Origin: Oceanospirillaceae bacterium
GTDB taxonomy: Bacteria; Pseudomonadota; Gammaproteobacteria; Pseudomonadales; Balneatricaceae
Length of the DNA stretch: 64,000 nt
Assembly (NCBI GenBank): GCA_029938085.1
Contig: JAPYOS010000005.1
Location: 124,001 to 188,000 of the forward strand
Reading direction: 5' to 3'
Numbering within the stretch: the first letter of the stretch is position 1; each line of letters starts with the position of its first letter. The translations under genes and the position numbers were made by a program. Of the stretch, positions 26,584-37,581 are shown piece after piece. The notes under the pieces were generated by a model. That model made no database searches. It saw only the letters and a list, made by a program, of their open reading frames with translations, and was not told the origin of the DNA.

Positions 26584-28383
26584 CTATGCCAAGGTCAACA
26601 AAGTATCACCAACAGATACTGAGTCGCCTTCTTTAACCATAACTGAGCCGATAACACCGGCACTATGCGCACGAATTTCTGTTTCCATTTTCATGGCCTC
26701 AAGAATCAACAATACGTCGCCTTCTTGTACCGCTTGGCCAGGCACCGCATGTACTTTCCAAATGTTACCGGCGAGTGGTGCAGACACAGGTTCGCCACCT
26801 GTCAAAGGCGCCGCAGCAGCAGCTGGGGTGGCACTCATGGCCACTTGAGCCATACCAACGGCAGAAATATCACCGCCCTCTTCCACTTCGACAACGTAAC
26901 TTTGGCCGTTTACACCAATGGTGTAGACCTTAGAAGAACCCGCAGCAGCGGCTGGTGCCGTGGATGCTTGTGCAGAGGCTAAAGTAGGCACTGGTTCAAA
27001 GGCATCTGGATTATTGCGATTTTCGAGAAATTTAAGTCCAACTTGAGGGAACAAGGCGTAGGTCAATACATCGTCAATTTCACGCTCGCCAGTGGCCAGT
27101 TGAATATTCTTTTCTTGAGCTAATCCACGTAATTCAGCAGTGAGCTTATCTAACTCATCTTCCAGCAAATCGGCAGGTCGACAAGTCACCGGCTCTGCGC
27201 CATCAAGCACACGGGTTTGCAGCTCAGTGTTAAACGGCGCTAATGCTGCGCCATATTCGCCTTTAAGCACACCTGCGGTTTCTTTGGTGATGGTTTTATA
27301 ACGTTCACCGGTCAACACGTTCAATACCGCTTGAGTACCTACAATTTGCGAGGTCGGTGTCACTAGGGGAATATAGCCTAGGTCTTCTCTCACCCGCGGA
27401 ATTTCTAACAGTACCTCATCTAACTTGTCGGCTGCGCCCTGCTCTTTAAGCTGGCTTTCCATATTGGTCAACATACCACCAGGCACTTGCGCCACTAAAA
27501 TACGTGAATCCACACCGCGCAGAGAACCTTCCCACTGGGCATATTTTTTACGCACTTCACGAAAATAAGCCGCAACTTCTTCTAATGCAGTAATGTCTAG
27601 GCCGGTGTCGCGGTCACTGCCTTCAAAGATGGAAACAACCGACTCAGTAGGGGAATGACCATAGGTCATCGACATAGAAGAAATAGAGGTATCTACATTG
27701 TCGATACCCGCTTCTGCAGCTTTCAAAATAGCCGCGGTAGACAAACCAGTGGTTGCGTGACACTGCATGTGCACTGGCATATTGGTTTCAGCTTTAAGGC
27801 GACTCACCAATTCAAAGGCGGTGTATGGGTTTAACAAACCTGCCATGTCTTTAATACAAATTGAATCGGCGCCTTGGTCTTCAATTTTCTTGGCTAAGTC
27901 GATCCAGTAGTCAATGTTATGTACTGGGCTTAAGGTATAAGAAATAGTACCTTGAGCGTGTTTACCCGTGGCCTTAACCGCATCAATAGCAGTGGACAAG
28001 TTACGGGCATCATTCATGGCATCAAACACACGAAACACATCAACGCCGTTAACCGCTGCGCGTTCTACAAACTTGCGCACCACGTCATCGGCGTAATGGC
28101 GATAACCCAAAATATTTTGTGCGCGGAACAACATCTGCTGCGGCGTTTTTGGCATCGCTGCTTTAAGGGTGCGAATGCGCTCCCATGGGTCTTCACCTAG
28201 GTAGCGAATACATGAATCAAAGGTGGCACCACCCCATGTTTCTACCGACCAATAACCAATATCATCTAGTTTGGCGGCAATAGGGAGCATATCGGCCAAA
28301 CGCATACGCGTGGCAAATAACGATTGGTGGCCGTCTCGAAGGACGACATCAGTAATACCTAAGGGTTGTTTAACAGCGGTCAT
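26584..28383 (-). CDS. oadA: Oxaloacetate decarboxylase, alpha subunit
   Basis: A 599-residue biotin enzyme. The carboxyltransferase TIM barrel occupies the first part ([16 protein letters not shown], and metal-site residues near [10 protein letters not shown]). A linker rich in Ala follows, then a C-terminal biotinyl domain with the biotinylation site EAMKMETEI. It transfers the carboxyl group from oxaloacetate to biotin. A Na+-pumping complex with oadG and oadB is implied by the order G-A-B. Confidence 0.96.
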   Translation of the reverse strand: MTAVKQPLGITDVVLRDGHQSLFATRMRLADMLPIAAKLDDIGYWSVETWGGATFDSCIRYLGEDPWERIRTLKAAMPKTPQQMLFRAQNILGYRHYADDVVRKFVERAAVNGVDVFRVFDAMNDARNLSTAIDAVKATGKHAQGTISYTLSPVHNIDYWIDLAKKIEDQGADSICIKDMAGLLNPYTAFELVSRLKAETNMPVHMQCHATTGLSTAAILKAAEAGIDNVDTSISSMSMTYGHSPTESVVSIFEGSDRDTGLDITALEEVAAYFREVRKKYAQWEGSLRGVDSRILVAQVPGGMLTNMESQLKEQGAADKLDEVLLEIPRVREDLGYIPLVTPTSQIVGTQAVLNVLTGERYKTITKETAGVLKGEYGAALAPFNTELQTRVLDGAEPVTCRPADLLEDELDKLTAELRGLAQEKNIQLATGEREIDDVLTYALFPQVGLKFLENRNNPDAFEPVPTLASAQASTAPAAAAGSSKVYTIGVNGQSYVVEVEEGGDISAVGMAQVAMSATPAAAAAPLTGGEPVSAPLAGNIWKVHAVPGQAVQEGDVLLILEAMKMETEIRAHSAGVIGSVMVKEGDSVSVGDTLLTLA

Positions 28384-28431
28384 GGGTTTACGCCTGTTCT
28401 AATAATCAAAAAATGAGAAACTGGTTAATTC

Positions 28432-28689
28432 TTATGCTTTGTCTTCGCGATAGCGATGCACCGCTGCACTGAGCACGGCCATAAGTTGGGCATCGTTGGC
28501 CACCTGTTGAGATGGCAAAACGCTGGCCATTGGCACAGGCGGGACAATCACTGGCGCCGGTGCAAAGCGCAGCACCGTCGCAGACATGGTTTTGGTGGCA
28601 AAAACCAAAAGTGTAAGAAAAGTAAACACAAAGCCCATGCCGAAAACCATTAAGGTTAGGCCTTCGAGCATTAAATCGGATGATGGCAC
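28432..28689 (-). CDS. oadG: Oxaloacetate decarboxylase, gamma subunit
   Basis: An 85-residue protein with one membrane helix (about 10-34) containing the G-M-G-x-V-F-x-F-L pattern of OadG. A Pro-rich linker and a short C-terminal helix (AVLSAAVHRYREDKA) follow. OadG anchors the alpha subunit and aids complex assembly. It is the first gene of the oadGAB set. The 208-base region upstream (28690-28897) has no recognised gene and probably holds the operon promoter. Confidence 0.9.
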   Translation of the reverse strand: MPSSDLMLEGLTLMVFGMGFVFTFLTLLVFATKTMSATVLRFAPAPVIVPPVPMASVLPSQQVANDAQLMAVLSAAVHRYREDKA

Positions 28690-28897
28690 GGTAGCAGCTC
28701 CGGTAGTTATTAGTCGCTTGTGACGACACGTTTATGCAGCCATGGTAGGGCTGCCTTTGATTCTGATCAGACAATTTACCCAGTTGTGGCTAAAGTCGCA
28801 AGAATACCCAGTATAAAACTCAATGATTTTACTGCCAGCTATAAAAACGTCAAACAAATTCAACATCACGACGTTTATGCTCAATATAACCAACAGT

Positions 28898-30355
28898 TCA
28901 CCCCGCAGGGCGATACACGCCTACGTTTTCAAAACCCTGATCTTTGATATGCAAGGCGTGTAATTGACTCATTACACCCTTTTCACAATAAAGCAGGTAA
29001 TTGCGCGCGGGATCAAAATCAGCAAATTCACTGTTAATTTTGAAAAACGGCACCGTTAAAATATCCACACCGGGTAAATTAAGCGGCTTTTTTTGCTGCT
29101 CGCCTGCAGCACGAACATCAACCACCACGTCATTAGCTTGCAACTCGTGTTTGGGCGTTAATTGACCCGGTTGTTTGAGTTCTTCGGCAACGGCGTCGAT
29201 GTTAGTGACGCGGGCATTTTCTAGCGCCTGCTCTAACACGTCAAAGTTAAAGTTCTCTTCTTCCTCTTCCACGCGTTTGAGTTGCGCCTTAACGGTCGGC
29301 CGATCGGAAATCACACCACAGTACTCTGGCATACTGGCGGCAAACTCGTAGGCGCCAATTTTTGTGGCTAAATCAATAATGTCTTGTTTGTCATAGGTGA
29401 TCAATGGCCGCAAGACTAACCCCTCGGTGACACGATCGATCACACCTAGGTTGGTTAAGGTTTGGCTCGAGACTTGGGCAATACTCTCACCGGTGATCAT
29501 GGCTTCGGCCTTTACTTTAACCGACACCCGTTCTGCGGCCCGCAGCATCATACGTTTAAGCACCACTCCCATGTGGGAATGATGGACGTTTTGCAAAATC
29601 TCGCCTACTACTTCTTCAAAGGGTACAGAGATAAATTTAACCCGTGCAGAAGACCCGAACTTTTTCCACAAGTAATAAGACACCTGCTTCACGCCCGCCT
29701 CGTGGGCCGCGCCGCCGAGATTGAAAAATACAAAATGGGTTTTTGCACCGCGCTTCATGGTCAGGTAGCTGGCCACAATAGAGTCGAAGCCGCCCGAGAT
29801 AAGCGATACCACGGCTTCTTGACTGCCTTGCGGATAACCACCAATGCCGGGAATACGCCGTTCTACCACAAACACCTTGTCACCCTTCACTTCTAAGTTA
29901 ACGGTTTCTTCGGGGGTGTGCAGGTCTACTTTAAGGGCATCGGTCTGCTGTAACAAACCGCCACCCAAATAACGTTCCATATCATTTGAGGTAAAGTCAT
30001 GCTGACCCGAGCGTTTAACCCTAACCACAAACCGTTTTCCGGCCAAACGCTCGGCCCACACCCGTTTAACGATATCCAACACTTGGTCAAAGTCTTCTAA
30101 CGGGTACTCTTGTACCTCAATCACATGGGCGATGCCGGGTGTGTCGCCCAAGGCCATGACAATTTGGTCATACAGAGCATCTGCCTCTGGCGGGCAATCA
30201 ATATCCACTCGGTCCCACAAACCGCGTACCTTGATCTTTGGTTCAATTCGTTGCAGGATGATCTGCAAGTTAGATTGTAACCGTTGAATAAATCGTTTCC
30301 TTACGGGTCGGCTTTTGATGGTAATTTCGGGGAACAGCTTTACTATAAATTTCAT
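28898..30355 (-). CDS. thiI: tRNA 4-thiouridine sulfurtransferase ThiI
   Basis: A 485-residue enzyme making 4-thiouridine at tRNA position 8 and, in many bacteria, supplying sulfur for thiamine. An NFLD/THUMP region lies in the first 165 residues. The PP-loop SGGFDSIVASYL follows, then the conserved PEYCGVISDRPT, and a C-terminal rhodanese domain with the sulfur-carrying cysteine in YCEKGVMSQLHAL. The frame opens at 30433, but the family start is MKFIVKLFPEI at 30355. Confidence 0.94.
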   Translation of the reverse strand: MKFIVKLFPEITIKSRPVRKRFIQRLQSNLQIILQRIEPKIKVRGLWDRVDIDCPPEADALYDQIVMALGDTPGIAHVIEVQEYPLEDFDQVLDIVKRVWAERLAGKRFVVRVKRSGQHDFTSNDMERYLGGGLLQQTDALKVDLHTPEETVNLEVKGDKVFVVERRIPGIGGYPQGSQEAVVSLISGGFDSIVASYLTMKRGAKTHFVFFNLGGAAHEAGVKQVSYYLWKKFGSSARVKFISVPFEEVVGEILQNVHHSHMGVVLKRMMLRAAERVSVKVKAEAMITGESIAQVSSQTLTNLGVIDRVTEGLVLRPLITYDKQDIIDLATKIGAYEFAASMPEYCGVISDRPTVKAQLKRVEEEEENFNFDVLEQALENARVTNIDAVAEELKQPGQLTPKHELQANDVVVDVRAAGEQQKKPLNLPGVDILTVPFFKINSEFADFDPARNYLLYCEKGVMSQLHALHIKDQGFENVGVYRPAG

Positions 30356-30418
30356 GGGCTGGCTTTCTAGGATAACGAGGTCAACCACTATTATAACAAC
30401 GAACAGGAGTGAACCTCT

Positions 30419-30865
30419 ATGCCCAATACACAAACCATGAGCGGTAGTTGTTTATGTGGCCAAGTTAAATACCAATCCACTGCCGTGCCTTTGTTCCAAG
30501 CCCACTGCCATTGCGATGACTGCCGCAAAAACTGCGGTAGTGCCTTTGCCGCCCTGGTGTTTGTGCCGGCAGAAAGTCTTAACTGGCAAGGAGAGACCAA
30601 AACCTACAGTCATAAGGCCGACTCTGGCCACACTATGACCAAACATTTTTGCTCAAACTGCGGCAGCCAATTGTTTGGCGAAAATGACGCTAAAGCGGAT
30701 CGGATGCACATTAAGGTGGGAACTTTGGATGATGCCAACTGGTTTCATCCACAATGTAACGTGTGGGCTAGCAGTCGTTTACCATCCACAGCCATCAACC
30801 CTGACGTTAAAGATTTTGCCACCATGCCTACACCGCCATCAAAAAATAACATTCTAGCCAGTTAG
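30419..30865 (+). CDS. GFA/CENP-V family zinc protein
   Basis: A 148-residue protein of the glutathione-dependent formaldehyde-activating enzyme fold. Zinc ligands are visible: SCLCG near the start, HCHCDDCRK, and FCSNCGSQL. Members bind two zinc ions, and most are not true formaldehyde enzymes, so substrate is unknown. ACAGGAG lies upstream of the ATG. It is divergent from thiI and ends at a strong hairpin. Confidence 0.88.
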   Translation: MPNTQTMSGSCLCGQVKYQSTAVPLFQAHCHCDDCRKNCGSAFAALVFVPAESLNWQGETKTYSHKADSGHTMTKHFCSNCGSQLFGENDAKADRMHIKVGTLDDANWFHPQCNVWASSRLPSTAINPDVKDFATMPTPPSKNNILAS

Positions 30866-30900
30866 GAAATATTGGCCAGCAAATACACCAATATTTCCTA
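30863..30900 (+). terminator. Hairpin terminator after the GFA gene
   Basis: A perfect 13-base inverted repeat, TAGGAAATATTGG (30863-30875) and CCAATATTTCCTA (30888-30900), with a 12-base loop. It overlaps the GFA stop codon, and TTTTT follows at about 30910. The stem is AT-rich, so termination strength is uncertain. Confidence 0.6.
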
Positions 30901-31166
30901 TTGGCCGGTTTTTAAACATATTCTCCCTTATTGCCAGCATAATTATCGGATTAGAAACAGGCATAGAAAATGCCTATCTATTTTTAAAAACAAGACCATA
31001 ACTGTATGTTTTTATTATTAATTTTATTATTAATCTAGACTAAATAAGGTAGCCGATAGGAAACATAAAAAAGGTTTTAGTTATATCACTATTGATTGTG
31101 GTTATGGCATTGACGGATGCCATTCTATGGTGCAAATTGTGGGCATAAACTTATGTGGATCGCATT
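30901..31166. other. AT-rich intergenic region before the CoA-transferase gene
   Basis: About 265 bases with no convincing reading frame on either strand. The stretch 30990-31060 is strongly AT-rich (TTATTATTAATTTTATTATT at about 31011), which would suit promoter or regulator binding. No specific operator or riboswitch was recognised. Confidence 0.5.
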
Positions 31167-32438
31167 ATGAGCGCAACAGAACAACAAAAACTCAACGATT
31201 TTATCGCCCAGCAACGACAACAATCGTGCTTCACAGGCTTCCCGTTAGAGGGCAAGCGTGTCATTGATATGTCTAGCGTAGTGGCTGCACCCTATTGTGC
31301 GGCATTATTAGGTGACGCGGGTGCCGAAGTCATTAAAATAGAAAACCCAATGGCGCCAGACGCGCTGCGTGGCTGGGGTACTCATGCAGAAACCGGTATC
31401 GAACCTTACCATGCGTATATTGGTCGAAATAAACTTCCCGTCACCCTTAATCTTAAGTCTGAAGCCGGCAAACAAGCCTTCTTGGACCTGATTAAATCGG
31501 CCGATGTGCTGATTGAAAACATGCGCCTTGGGGTCATGGATCGTCTTGGTCTGGACCACGACTCACTCCTTAAGCTAAACCACGGCTTAGTGATTGGTAA
31601 AGTGTCCGGCTACGGTATGACAGGCCCTCACGCCCATCAACCTGGGTTTGGCACCTTAGCCGAAGCCTACAGTGGATTTTCTTTTCTTAACGGTTACGAA
31701 GACACTGGCCCTACCAGCCCACCCATTGCACTAGCAGATTTAACCACCGGCATTCACCTCGCCTACGCCGTAAGCCTTGCCTTACACCAGAGCAAGCGTG
31801 GTGAAAGTGGCGGTCAAGTGGTGGATATCTCGCTTTACGAGCCCCTTTTTGGCTACTTAGGTGGCGAATTTATTAGTTATCAACTGACCGGCGAAATTCC
31901 ACAATCCATCGGTAACGAGTTGCGTGCTGCGGCACCCAGAAACAACTACCAAACCAGTGATGGTTTATGGGTAGCTATGTCCTGCTCTAACCAAAAAACA
32001 TGGGAACGCTTAGCCGAAGTCATGGGCCAACCAGAATTGATCCGTGACCCACGCTTTAAAACTAACAACGACCGCATACAGTCCGACAGCCGGGTGGCCC
32101 TAAACGCCATTATCAAGGCTTGGATGTTAGAAAAAACCAACCAAGAAGCCCTTGATCTGTTCCGTAAAGAAGGCATTACTGCGGGGCCGATTATGTCCAT
32201 GAAAGAAATTGACGAAGACCCTCATTACGAGGCAAGAGGCAGCATAGTGAGCATGCAAGATCCAGCATCGGGTGTGACTATCAAGATGCCAGATGTGCCG
32301 TTTCGAATGGGCGATAATTCTGCAGCTAACAAAAAGTCTAAAATGCGTTTTCCAGGCTTACCTATGGGTTCGGCCAACCAAGTGGTGTACCGCGACTTAC
32401 TAGGCTACAGCCAAGAGCAAATTGACCAATTAGGCTAA
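31167..32438 (+). CDS. CaiB/BaiF family CoA transferase
   Basis: A 423-residue family III CoA transferase. The N-terminal segment GKRVIDMSSVVAAPYCAALL followed by GDAGAEVIKIENP is characteristic. The catalytic Asp region (VLIENMRLGVMDRLGL neighbourhood) and the SGYGMTGP motif follow. Such enzymes move CoA between carboxylic acids such as formate/oxalate, carnitine or succinate/benzylsuccinate. The substrate cannot be read from sequence or context. A GTG at 31155 also opens the frame; the ATG at 31167 is preferred. It is convergent with a membrane gene, overlapping it by four bases. Confidence 0.88.
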   Translation: MSATEQQKLNDFIAQQRQQSCFTGFPLEGKRVIDMSSVVAAPYCAALLGDAGAEVIKIENPMAPDALRGWGTHAETGIEPYHAYIGRNKLPVTLNLKSEAGKQAFLDLIKSADVLIENMRLGVMDRLGLDHDSLLKLNHGLVIGKVSGYGMTGPHAHQPGFGTLAEAYSGFSFLNGYEDTGPTSPPIALADLTTGIHLAYAVSLALHQSKRGESGGQVVDISLYEPLFGYLGGEFISYQLTGEIPQSIGNELRAAAPRNNYQTSDGLWVAMSCSNQKTWERLAEVMGQPELIRDPRFKTNNDRIQSDSRVALNAIIKAWMLEKTNQEALDLFRKEGITAGPIMSMKEIDEDPHYEARGSIVSMQDPASGVTIKMPDVPFRMGDNSAANKKSKMRFPGLPMGSANQVVYRDLLGYSQEQIDQLG

Positions 32439-32803
32439 TAAAAAGCGTAAGCAGTCACCGCTGCGATCAATACCGCATTTGCCGCCCCAAACACCGCCAC
32501 CAACCGATATCCCGTGCGCCAGAGGTTGGGTAAACTCACCATTATCGCCGGCACCAAACTGACAATAGCCAGTGTCAGGCCAATTAATATCACACCGTCG
32601 GCCGACATGGTTTGCATATTCAAGGCTAAGGGCTGGCCTTGCAAGACTCGTGTAAACTGCTGCTCTACTGGCGTTACTGTCCAGCCTAAGCCCAACGCCA
32701 GTACGCTACCGAGGAGCACAATAATGGCACCAGCAATGGTACACCAATACACGGTGACCCCATAAGCCAAGCCGCTGTCATAGTGTTGATTAGCCTGCAT
32801 CAT
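32435..32803 (-). CDS. Small membrane protein paired with TauE exporter
   Basis: A 122-residue protein with three membrane helices (about 18-42, 70-88 and 100-120). TauE/SafE genes are often followed by a DUF1634 membrane protein of this size and topology, and this gene overlaps the TauE stop (32800-32803), so it is probably such a partner. The role is unknown. Confidence 0.65.
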   Translation of the reverse strand: MMQANQHYDSGLAYGVTVYWCTIAGAIIVLLGSVLALGLGWTVTPVEQQFTRVLQGQPLALNMQTMSADGVILIGLTLAIVSLVPAIMVSLPNLWRTGYRLVAVFGAANAVLIAAVTAYAFY

Positions 32804-33825
32804 AATATTAGCCCCACCTCTACCGCCGTTAAACCCGCTATGCCGCGGTGAATTAATTTTATTGCAGTGAGCAGTAACATCGCAATCAACAGCCGCCTTA
32901 CAACCCTCACCTTAACGTGGGCTAACAAATGTGCGCCCAGTATGCCGCCTGCGACTTGGCCTAACATCCAAGGCGCTACCAGCAAGGGTACTAAGGCGCC
33001 GTACACAATGTAGGGCCAGATAGCCGCAGCGTTGCCTATAGCCAACAACACCCCGCTAGAGGCCGCTGCAGCTTTGAGTGGTACAGCCATGACAAGGTTG
33101 AGAACGGGCACCATGGCCCAACCGCCACCTAAGCCAAAAAAGCCGCCAATAAATCCAACCAAAACAAATAAGCCAATAGCCCAGCCCAAACGTTGCACCT
33201 TATAACTAACGTGGCCATTTAAAGAACTTTCGTAATAGCTCATGTCCAAACTTAATATGGCTGCCAAGCCTGTGCTTGGCTGTGGTTTGGGGTAGTCATT
33301 ACGACCGCCGCCGCGGATGAATACGTAAGCCACACCCAGCAACAACAAACCTAACAATAAACGCACCAAAGCATCGGCGCTGGCACCCATCGACGCCGCT
33401 AAATGAAATGCCGCCATCGCGCCTAGCACGCCCCCGATAATGGTAGGTAAAGCACAGACATACACCAACCGAATATCCACCAAACCGCGTTTAAGTAAAG
33501 GCGCGGCAGAGATCAGACCGCTGAACATGGCCACCACCAAACCAGTGGCCCTCACCACCAAGGTATCAATAGAAGTGAAACCCAAGACAATGGGGGTAAA
33601 AATGACGCCACCGCCGATACCGGCCACCACGGCGACGATGGCAATCACCAGAGACAGTAGAAAAGAACCTAAAGTGAGCCCCACAAGTGCAGCTAAGCTA
33701 AGGCTAAGGTCGGGCGGGTAAGATACAAGCAATGGCACCAAGCCAAAACCTACAAGTGACACAATAATTAATAAGGTGAGTTCAGGAACTCGTACAAATA
33801 TAGACATATAAACTGCGGCCGCCAT
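32800..33825 (-). CDS. TauE/SafE family sulfite/anion exporter
   Basis: A 341-residue inner-membrane protein with 8-9 helices and the two-repeat TauE/SafE plan: VAGIGGGVIFTPIVL in the first half and FFGLGGGWAMVPVLNLV in the second. Family members export sulfite, sulfoacetate or other organosulfur anions, and many have unknown substrates. It overlaps its small membrane partner. The neighbouring CoA transferase is on the other strand, so a shared pathway is only a possibility. Confidence 0.85.
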   Translation of the reverse strand: MAAAVYMSIFVRVPELTLLIIVSLVGFGLVPLLVSYPPDLSLSLAALVGLTLGSFLLSLVIAIVAVVAGIGGGVIFTPIVLGFTSIDTLVVRATGLVVAMFSGLISAAPLLKRGLVDIRLVYVCALPTIIGGVLGAMAAFHLAASMGASADALVRLLLGLLLLGVAYVFIRGGGRNDYPKPQPSTGLAAILSLDMSYYESSLNGHVSYKVQRLGWAIGLFVLVGFIGGFFGLGGGWAMVPVLNLVMAVPLKAAAASSGVLLAIGNAAAIWPYIVYGALVPLLVAPWMLGQVAGGILGAHLLAHVKVRVVRRLLIAMLLLTAIKLIHRGIAGLTAVEVGLIL

Positions 33826-33915
33826 TAGCTGCGGATAAATTTAATGCCTATATTAGCCCATTCCTCTTATAACTAATAATAATTAAAATTATATTTGTTA
33901 TTACTTTTTAATATA

Positions 33916-36369
33916 TCAGTCAGGGTCAAGTTTAACCGATGTGGAATGGGTATGGAAAAACTCCATCAACCCCATCATTTCAGCAGATTGCTGACTCATA
34001 ACATCGGTGGCTGCAGCCGTTTCTTCTACCTGAGCTGCATTTTGTTGCGTAACTCGGTCCATTTGATCAATCGCCTGATTAACTTGCAGGATGCCGGTGG
34101 ATTGCTCCTTGCTCGCACCCGCTATTTCAGTAACGATACCGCTCACCTGCGCGATAGATTCAACAATTTCGGTCATCGACACAGCAGACTTCTGCGCCAA
34201 GTGGGTACCGCCTTGGATTTTGTCTACGCTGTCTTCAATCAACAGCTTAATGTCTTTTGCTGCTTCGGCACTGCGTTGCGCCAAGTTGCGTACTTCTTGA
34301 GCCACCACTGCAAAACCTCGGCCTTGCTCACCCGCTCTAGCCGCCTCGACGGACGCATTGAGCGCCAGCAAGTTAGTTTGGAAGGCAATATCATCAATCA
34401 CACCCACAATTTCAGCAATTTGAGTACTACTGTCACTAATTTCTTGCATGGCTTTGGCCGTTTGTTCGGCCACTGCACCGCCGGCACTAGCGGCAGCACT
34501 GGTGGTTTGAGCAATGTCATCGGCCTGCCCTGCGCTGTCGGCGTTTTGCCGCACTGTGGCCGTCATTTGCTCCATGCTGGCTGCCGTTTCTTCTAAGCTA
34601 CTGGCTTGTTCGGTGGTGGACTCGCTCAAACTAATATTGCTGTTGGATATTTCTTTAGAGCGCATGCTTATTTCTTCGCCTGCACTTCTTATTTTGGTTA
34701 CCGTCTCGTTAAACTTACTTAAGGTGGCCGTCAAAGACGTTTGTAATTGCGCATACTGGCCTTTGTAATGCCCCTCCATGTTAACGGTTAAATCACCCTG
34801 TGCCATGGCCTCCAACACCCGTCGGGTTTCATTAATGGGTTCAACAACCGTGTCTAACATACGATTGATATTGGTGGCGACTAACAACTGGAAACCAGCA
34901 AAGGAAGTACTGTCTATACGGGCTGTCAGTTCGCCATCCGAGGCCCTAGAAATGAGGGTTTCTATCTGTCGCTCGGCATCAATTTGTTCGGTTAAGTCGT
35001 CCCACTCCAAAATACTGCCTAGGCGCACTCCCTCATCATTGATGACCGGATTAATTTCAATGGCAAAAGTGAGTGCAGCAATACCGACGTTGGAACGATA
35101 GGTTTCAGACAAGGCTGATACATTGTGAGGTTGATACGCCTCTCCGGTTAGAAGGTCGCTAAGCTGAGTGTGGATTAAATGATCAGCATCAAAAGCCAGT
35201 AAGTCTTGTTTAAAGTTAGCTTCTTCGGCCTTAAATTTATTCACTAGTGCGTGGTTGAGGTAAACCAAACGTCCTTCTGTATCAACCATCATTACACAGC
35301 CGCGCACACTATTTAAGGCCATACGTATTCTTAAGTTTTCGTCGGCGAGGGCACGCTCATGCTGGCGTATAGATACATTTTCTTGAGCGGCCTTCACAAA
35401 CAAGGCAAAAGCACGGGCAATAGTGCCTATTTCATCCCTGCGTGTAGCCCCCGAAACCACAATGTCTAAATCACCGCGACTGGCCTTTTTCATGGCAAAA
35501 GCCAGTTGGCGCATGGGCAAGGTCAAACGCCGATACACTAACAAACTCAAAAATAACAACACCACAAAGGTACCCACCCCAGTCCATTGATATATCTTTT
35601 GTTCAAATTGATTCCGCGCATGGGTTGATTGGACGGCTAACAATTGCGTGTTAGCGTCGAAGGTTAAGTTGATTAAGCGACTAATGTCTCGCAAAATATC
35701 ACTCATGGCGCCCACGGCTAAATGAAATTCTTGTAGCTGGCCTGCGGTATCGTCTTTATTATTGTTTTTCGCCTTAAATAACAACTTGTTGTCCAAATAG
35801 CCTAAGGTCATGGCCGTCGATGCTGCATAACTGTCGTACAACCTGATCAGCAGGTTGAGCCGTTGTTGAAAGTGCTGGGCTTCTAACCACAACTTTAACT
35901 GCAACTGCTCCGACTCACTCTTTGAAGTACTCTCTTGCGCTGTTGCTGCAGCTTGGTCTGAGATAACTAGGTTTTGTTGCTCTAACGCAGTGATAAAGTG
36001 AGCGCCATGGCCTACTAATTTGCTCACATCTTCACCAACCATGGCCGCCGAGACTGTTAACGCTGCAGTATCCCTTTGCCTACTTAGCAGTAAGTTTTGC
36101 ATATCCAAGGCAATTTGATAGAGGCTAAACTCTAGCTCTGCAAAATGGGCTATTTGTTGTTCAACTTCCGCAGCAATGGCTTTTTGTTCGGCCACTAAGG
36201 TATTGGAATGAGATATTTCGGCGTCAAAATTTTTGTTGGTAGTTTGTAAGGATTGCCATGCAAAAAAAGACAATAACCCTATGGGCAACAGCAACATAGC
36301 GATGGCTTGTACGCCAAATTTTATCTTTACTCTATAATGTGCCGTTTGCTGTTTTTTTTGAGCCTTCAT
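33916..36369 (-). CDS. Methyl-accepting chemotaxis protein with PAS domain
   Basis: An 817-residue receptor. Membrane helix 1 lies at about 18-40, followed by a helical periplasmic domain with Gln-rich segments. Helix 2 is at about 258-280, then a HAMP domain, a PAS domain ([15 protein letters not shown]), a second HAMP-like segment, and the signalling domain with the hairpin tip [20 protein letters not shown] followed by [15 protein letters not shown]. The start at 36369 has GAGGGA nine bases upstream, favoured over 36393. The ligand is unknown. No chemotaxis genes adjoin it, and flagellar genes elsewhere in the window are decayed. Confidence 0.92.
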   Translation of the reverse strand: MKAQKKQQTAHYRVKIKFGVQAIAMLLLPIGLLSFFAWQSLQTTNKNFDAEISHSNTLVAEQKAIAAEVEQQIAHFAELEFSLYQIALDMQNLLLSRQRDTAALTVSAAMVGEDVSKLVGHGAHFITALEQQNLVISDQAAATAQESTSKSESEQLQLKLWLEAQHFQQRLNLLIRLYDSYAASTAMTLGYLDNKLLFKAKNNNKDDTAGQLQEFHLAVGAMSDILRDISRLINLTFDANTQLLAVQSTHARNQFEQKIYQWTGVGTFVVLLFLSLLVYRRLTLPMRQLAFAMKKASRGDLDIVVSGATRRDEIGTIARAFALFVKAAQENVSIRQHERALADENLRIRMALNSVRGCVMMVDTEGRLVYLNHALVNKFKAEEANFKQDLLAFDADHLIHTQLSDLLTGEAYQPHNVSALSETYRSNVGIAALTFAIEINPVINDEGVRLGSILEWDDLTEQIDAERQIETLISRASDGELTARIDSTSFAGFQLLVATNINRMLDTVVEPINETRRVLEAMAQGDLTVNMEGHYKGQYAQLQTSLTATLSKFNETVTKIRSAGEEISMRSKEISNSNISLSESTTEQASSLEETAASMEQMTATVRQNADSAGQADDIAQTTSAAASAGGAVAEQTAKAMQEISDSSTQIAEIVGVIDDIAFQTNLLALNASVEAARAGEQGRGFAVVAQEVRNLAQRSAEAAKDIKLLIEDSVDKIQGGTHLAQKSAVSMTEIVESIAQVSGIVTEIAGASKEQSTGILQVNQAIDQMDRVTQQNAAQVEETAAATDVMSQQSAEMMGLMEFFHTHSTSVKLDPD

Positions 36370-36490
36370 AACCGCAAATCCCTCGAGCGACATTTCACAC
36401 CACTGCCTGTGATGGTGTTTTGCAACTAAGGGTATGCCCCATGCGAGCGAATTCTGCCATTATGTAATTGTTTGGTTTTTGTACGCCCAC

Positions 36491-36519
36491 AAAAAAGGGC
36501 GACCTAAGCCACCCTTTTT
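36491..36519 (-). terminator. Rho-independent terminator after proV
   Basis: AAAAAGGG (36492-36499) pairs with CCCTTTTT (36512-36519), with partial pairing inside. Read on the minus strand, the stem ends in a run of T. It lies 16 bases past the proV stop and can end the proXWV transcript. Confidence 0.7.
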
Positions 36520-36534
36520 GATCAAACCAACCTG

Positions 36535-37581
36535 TTATCGATAGGTAACCTGGTCACCTTCATGACTTTCAGGGCGGGCAATACCACCGATCATGTCAGC
36601 CAGGGTAACCATACCAACGACTTCACCGTCACGGGTGACATTAGCGCTAGAAACATCAGCTTTAGACATAGCGGGCATTGCGTTCTCTAAAATGGTGTCT
36701 GAGGCAAAAGACAAACCAGAATCCGATGAACCAGCCTCCATGACCGAGCTTACGTCCAATACGCGGGCACGGTTAATGTCTTTAATGAAGTCACGTACGT
36801 AGTCATCTGCAGGGTCTAACACAATCTCTTGTGGTGAACCTTGCTGAATAACCGCGCCGTCTCGCAAGATAACAATGTTGTCACCAATATTGAGGGCTTC
36901 ATCTAAATCGTGGGTGATAAAGATAATGGTTTTGTGCAATTCTTCTTGTAAGTCCAACAAGATGGCTTGCATGTCCTTACGAATCAACGGATCCAACGCC
37001 GAGAAGGCCTCGTCCATCAGCAGAATTTCTGCATCGGTAGCCAAAGCACGAGCCAAACCTACGCGCTGCTGCATACCGCCAGACAACTGGGCTGGGTAGT
37101 TTTCTTCAAAACCAGACAAACCTACTCGGTCAATCCACTTCTGTGAACGCTCTCGCATCTCCGCCTTGTCAATGCCTTTAATCTTAAGGCCGTAACTGAC
37201 GTTGTCGATTACCGTACGGTGAGGCAACAAAGCAAACTTTTGAAATACCATGGACATTCTGTTGCGACGGAAGTCACGCAACTCGGCGTCTGACATGGCT
37301 AATACATCTTCGCCATCAACCAATACCTGACCTGCGGTCGGCTCGATCAAACGGTTGAGGTGGCGAATCAAAGTTGACTTACCAGAGCCCGACAAACCCA
37401 TGATCACCTGAATGCGGCGTGCAGGGATGTCAATGTTAACGTTGTTTAGACCAAGTACGTGTTTATGGTCGGCTTGTAATGAGGTTTTAGTCGCCCCATC
37501 TTCAACCTTTTGCACCATACTTTCGCCCTTAGGCCCAAAAATCTTATATAGATTCTTAATAGAAACCTTAATATCAGGCAC
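36535..37581 (-). CDS. proV: Glycine betaine/choline-type ABC transporter ATPase
   Basis: A 348-residue ATPase of the ProV/OpuAA class. Walker A is GLSGSGKSTL, the signature LSGGMQQRV, Walker B LLMDEAFSALDP, and the C-terminal 80 residues form a CBS-like regulatory part (VTRDGEVVGMVTLADMIGG). The frame extends to 37641, but AAGGAGG five bases before the GTG at 37581 fixes that start, inside the end of proW. In this class the CBS part senses ionic strength. The substrate here may differ from glycine betaine. Confidence 0.9.
   Translation of the reverse strand: MPDIKVSIKNLYKIFGPKGESMVQKVEDGATKTSLQADHKHVLGLNNVNIDIPARRIQVIMGLSGSGKSTLIRHLNRLIEPTAGQVLVDGEDVLAMSDAELRDFRRNRMSMVFQKFALLPHRTVIDNVSYGLKIKGIDKAEMRERSQKWIDRVGLSGFEENYPAQLSGGMQQRVGLARALATDAEILLMDEAFSALDPLIRKDMQAILLDLQEELHKTIIFITHDLDEALNIGDNIVILRDGAVIQQGSPQEIVLDPADDYVRDFIKDINRARVLDVSSVMEAGSSDSGLSFASDTILENAMPAMSKADVSSANVTRDGEVVGMVTLADMIGGIARPESHEGDQVTYR

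Noticed and set aside
33895..34596. 233-codon plus-strand frame opposite the chemoreceptor
   Set aside because: It covers the antisense of the highly conserved receptor hairpin; codon pattern of the MCP explains it.
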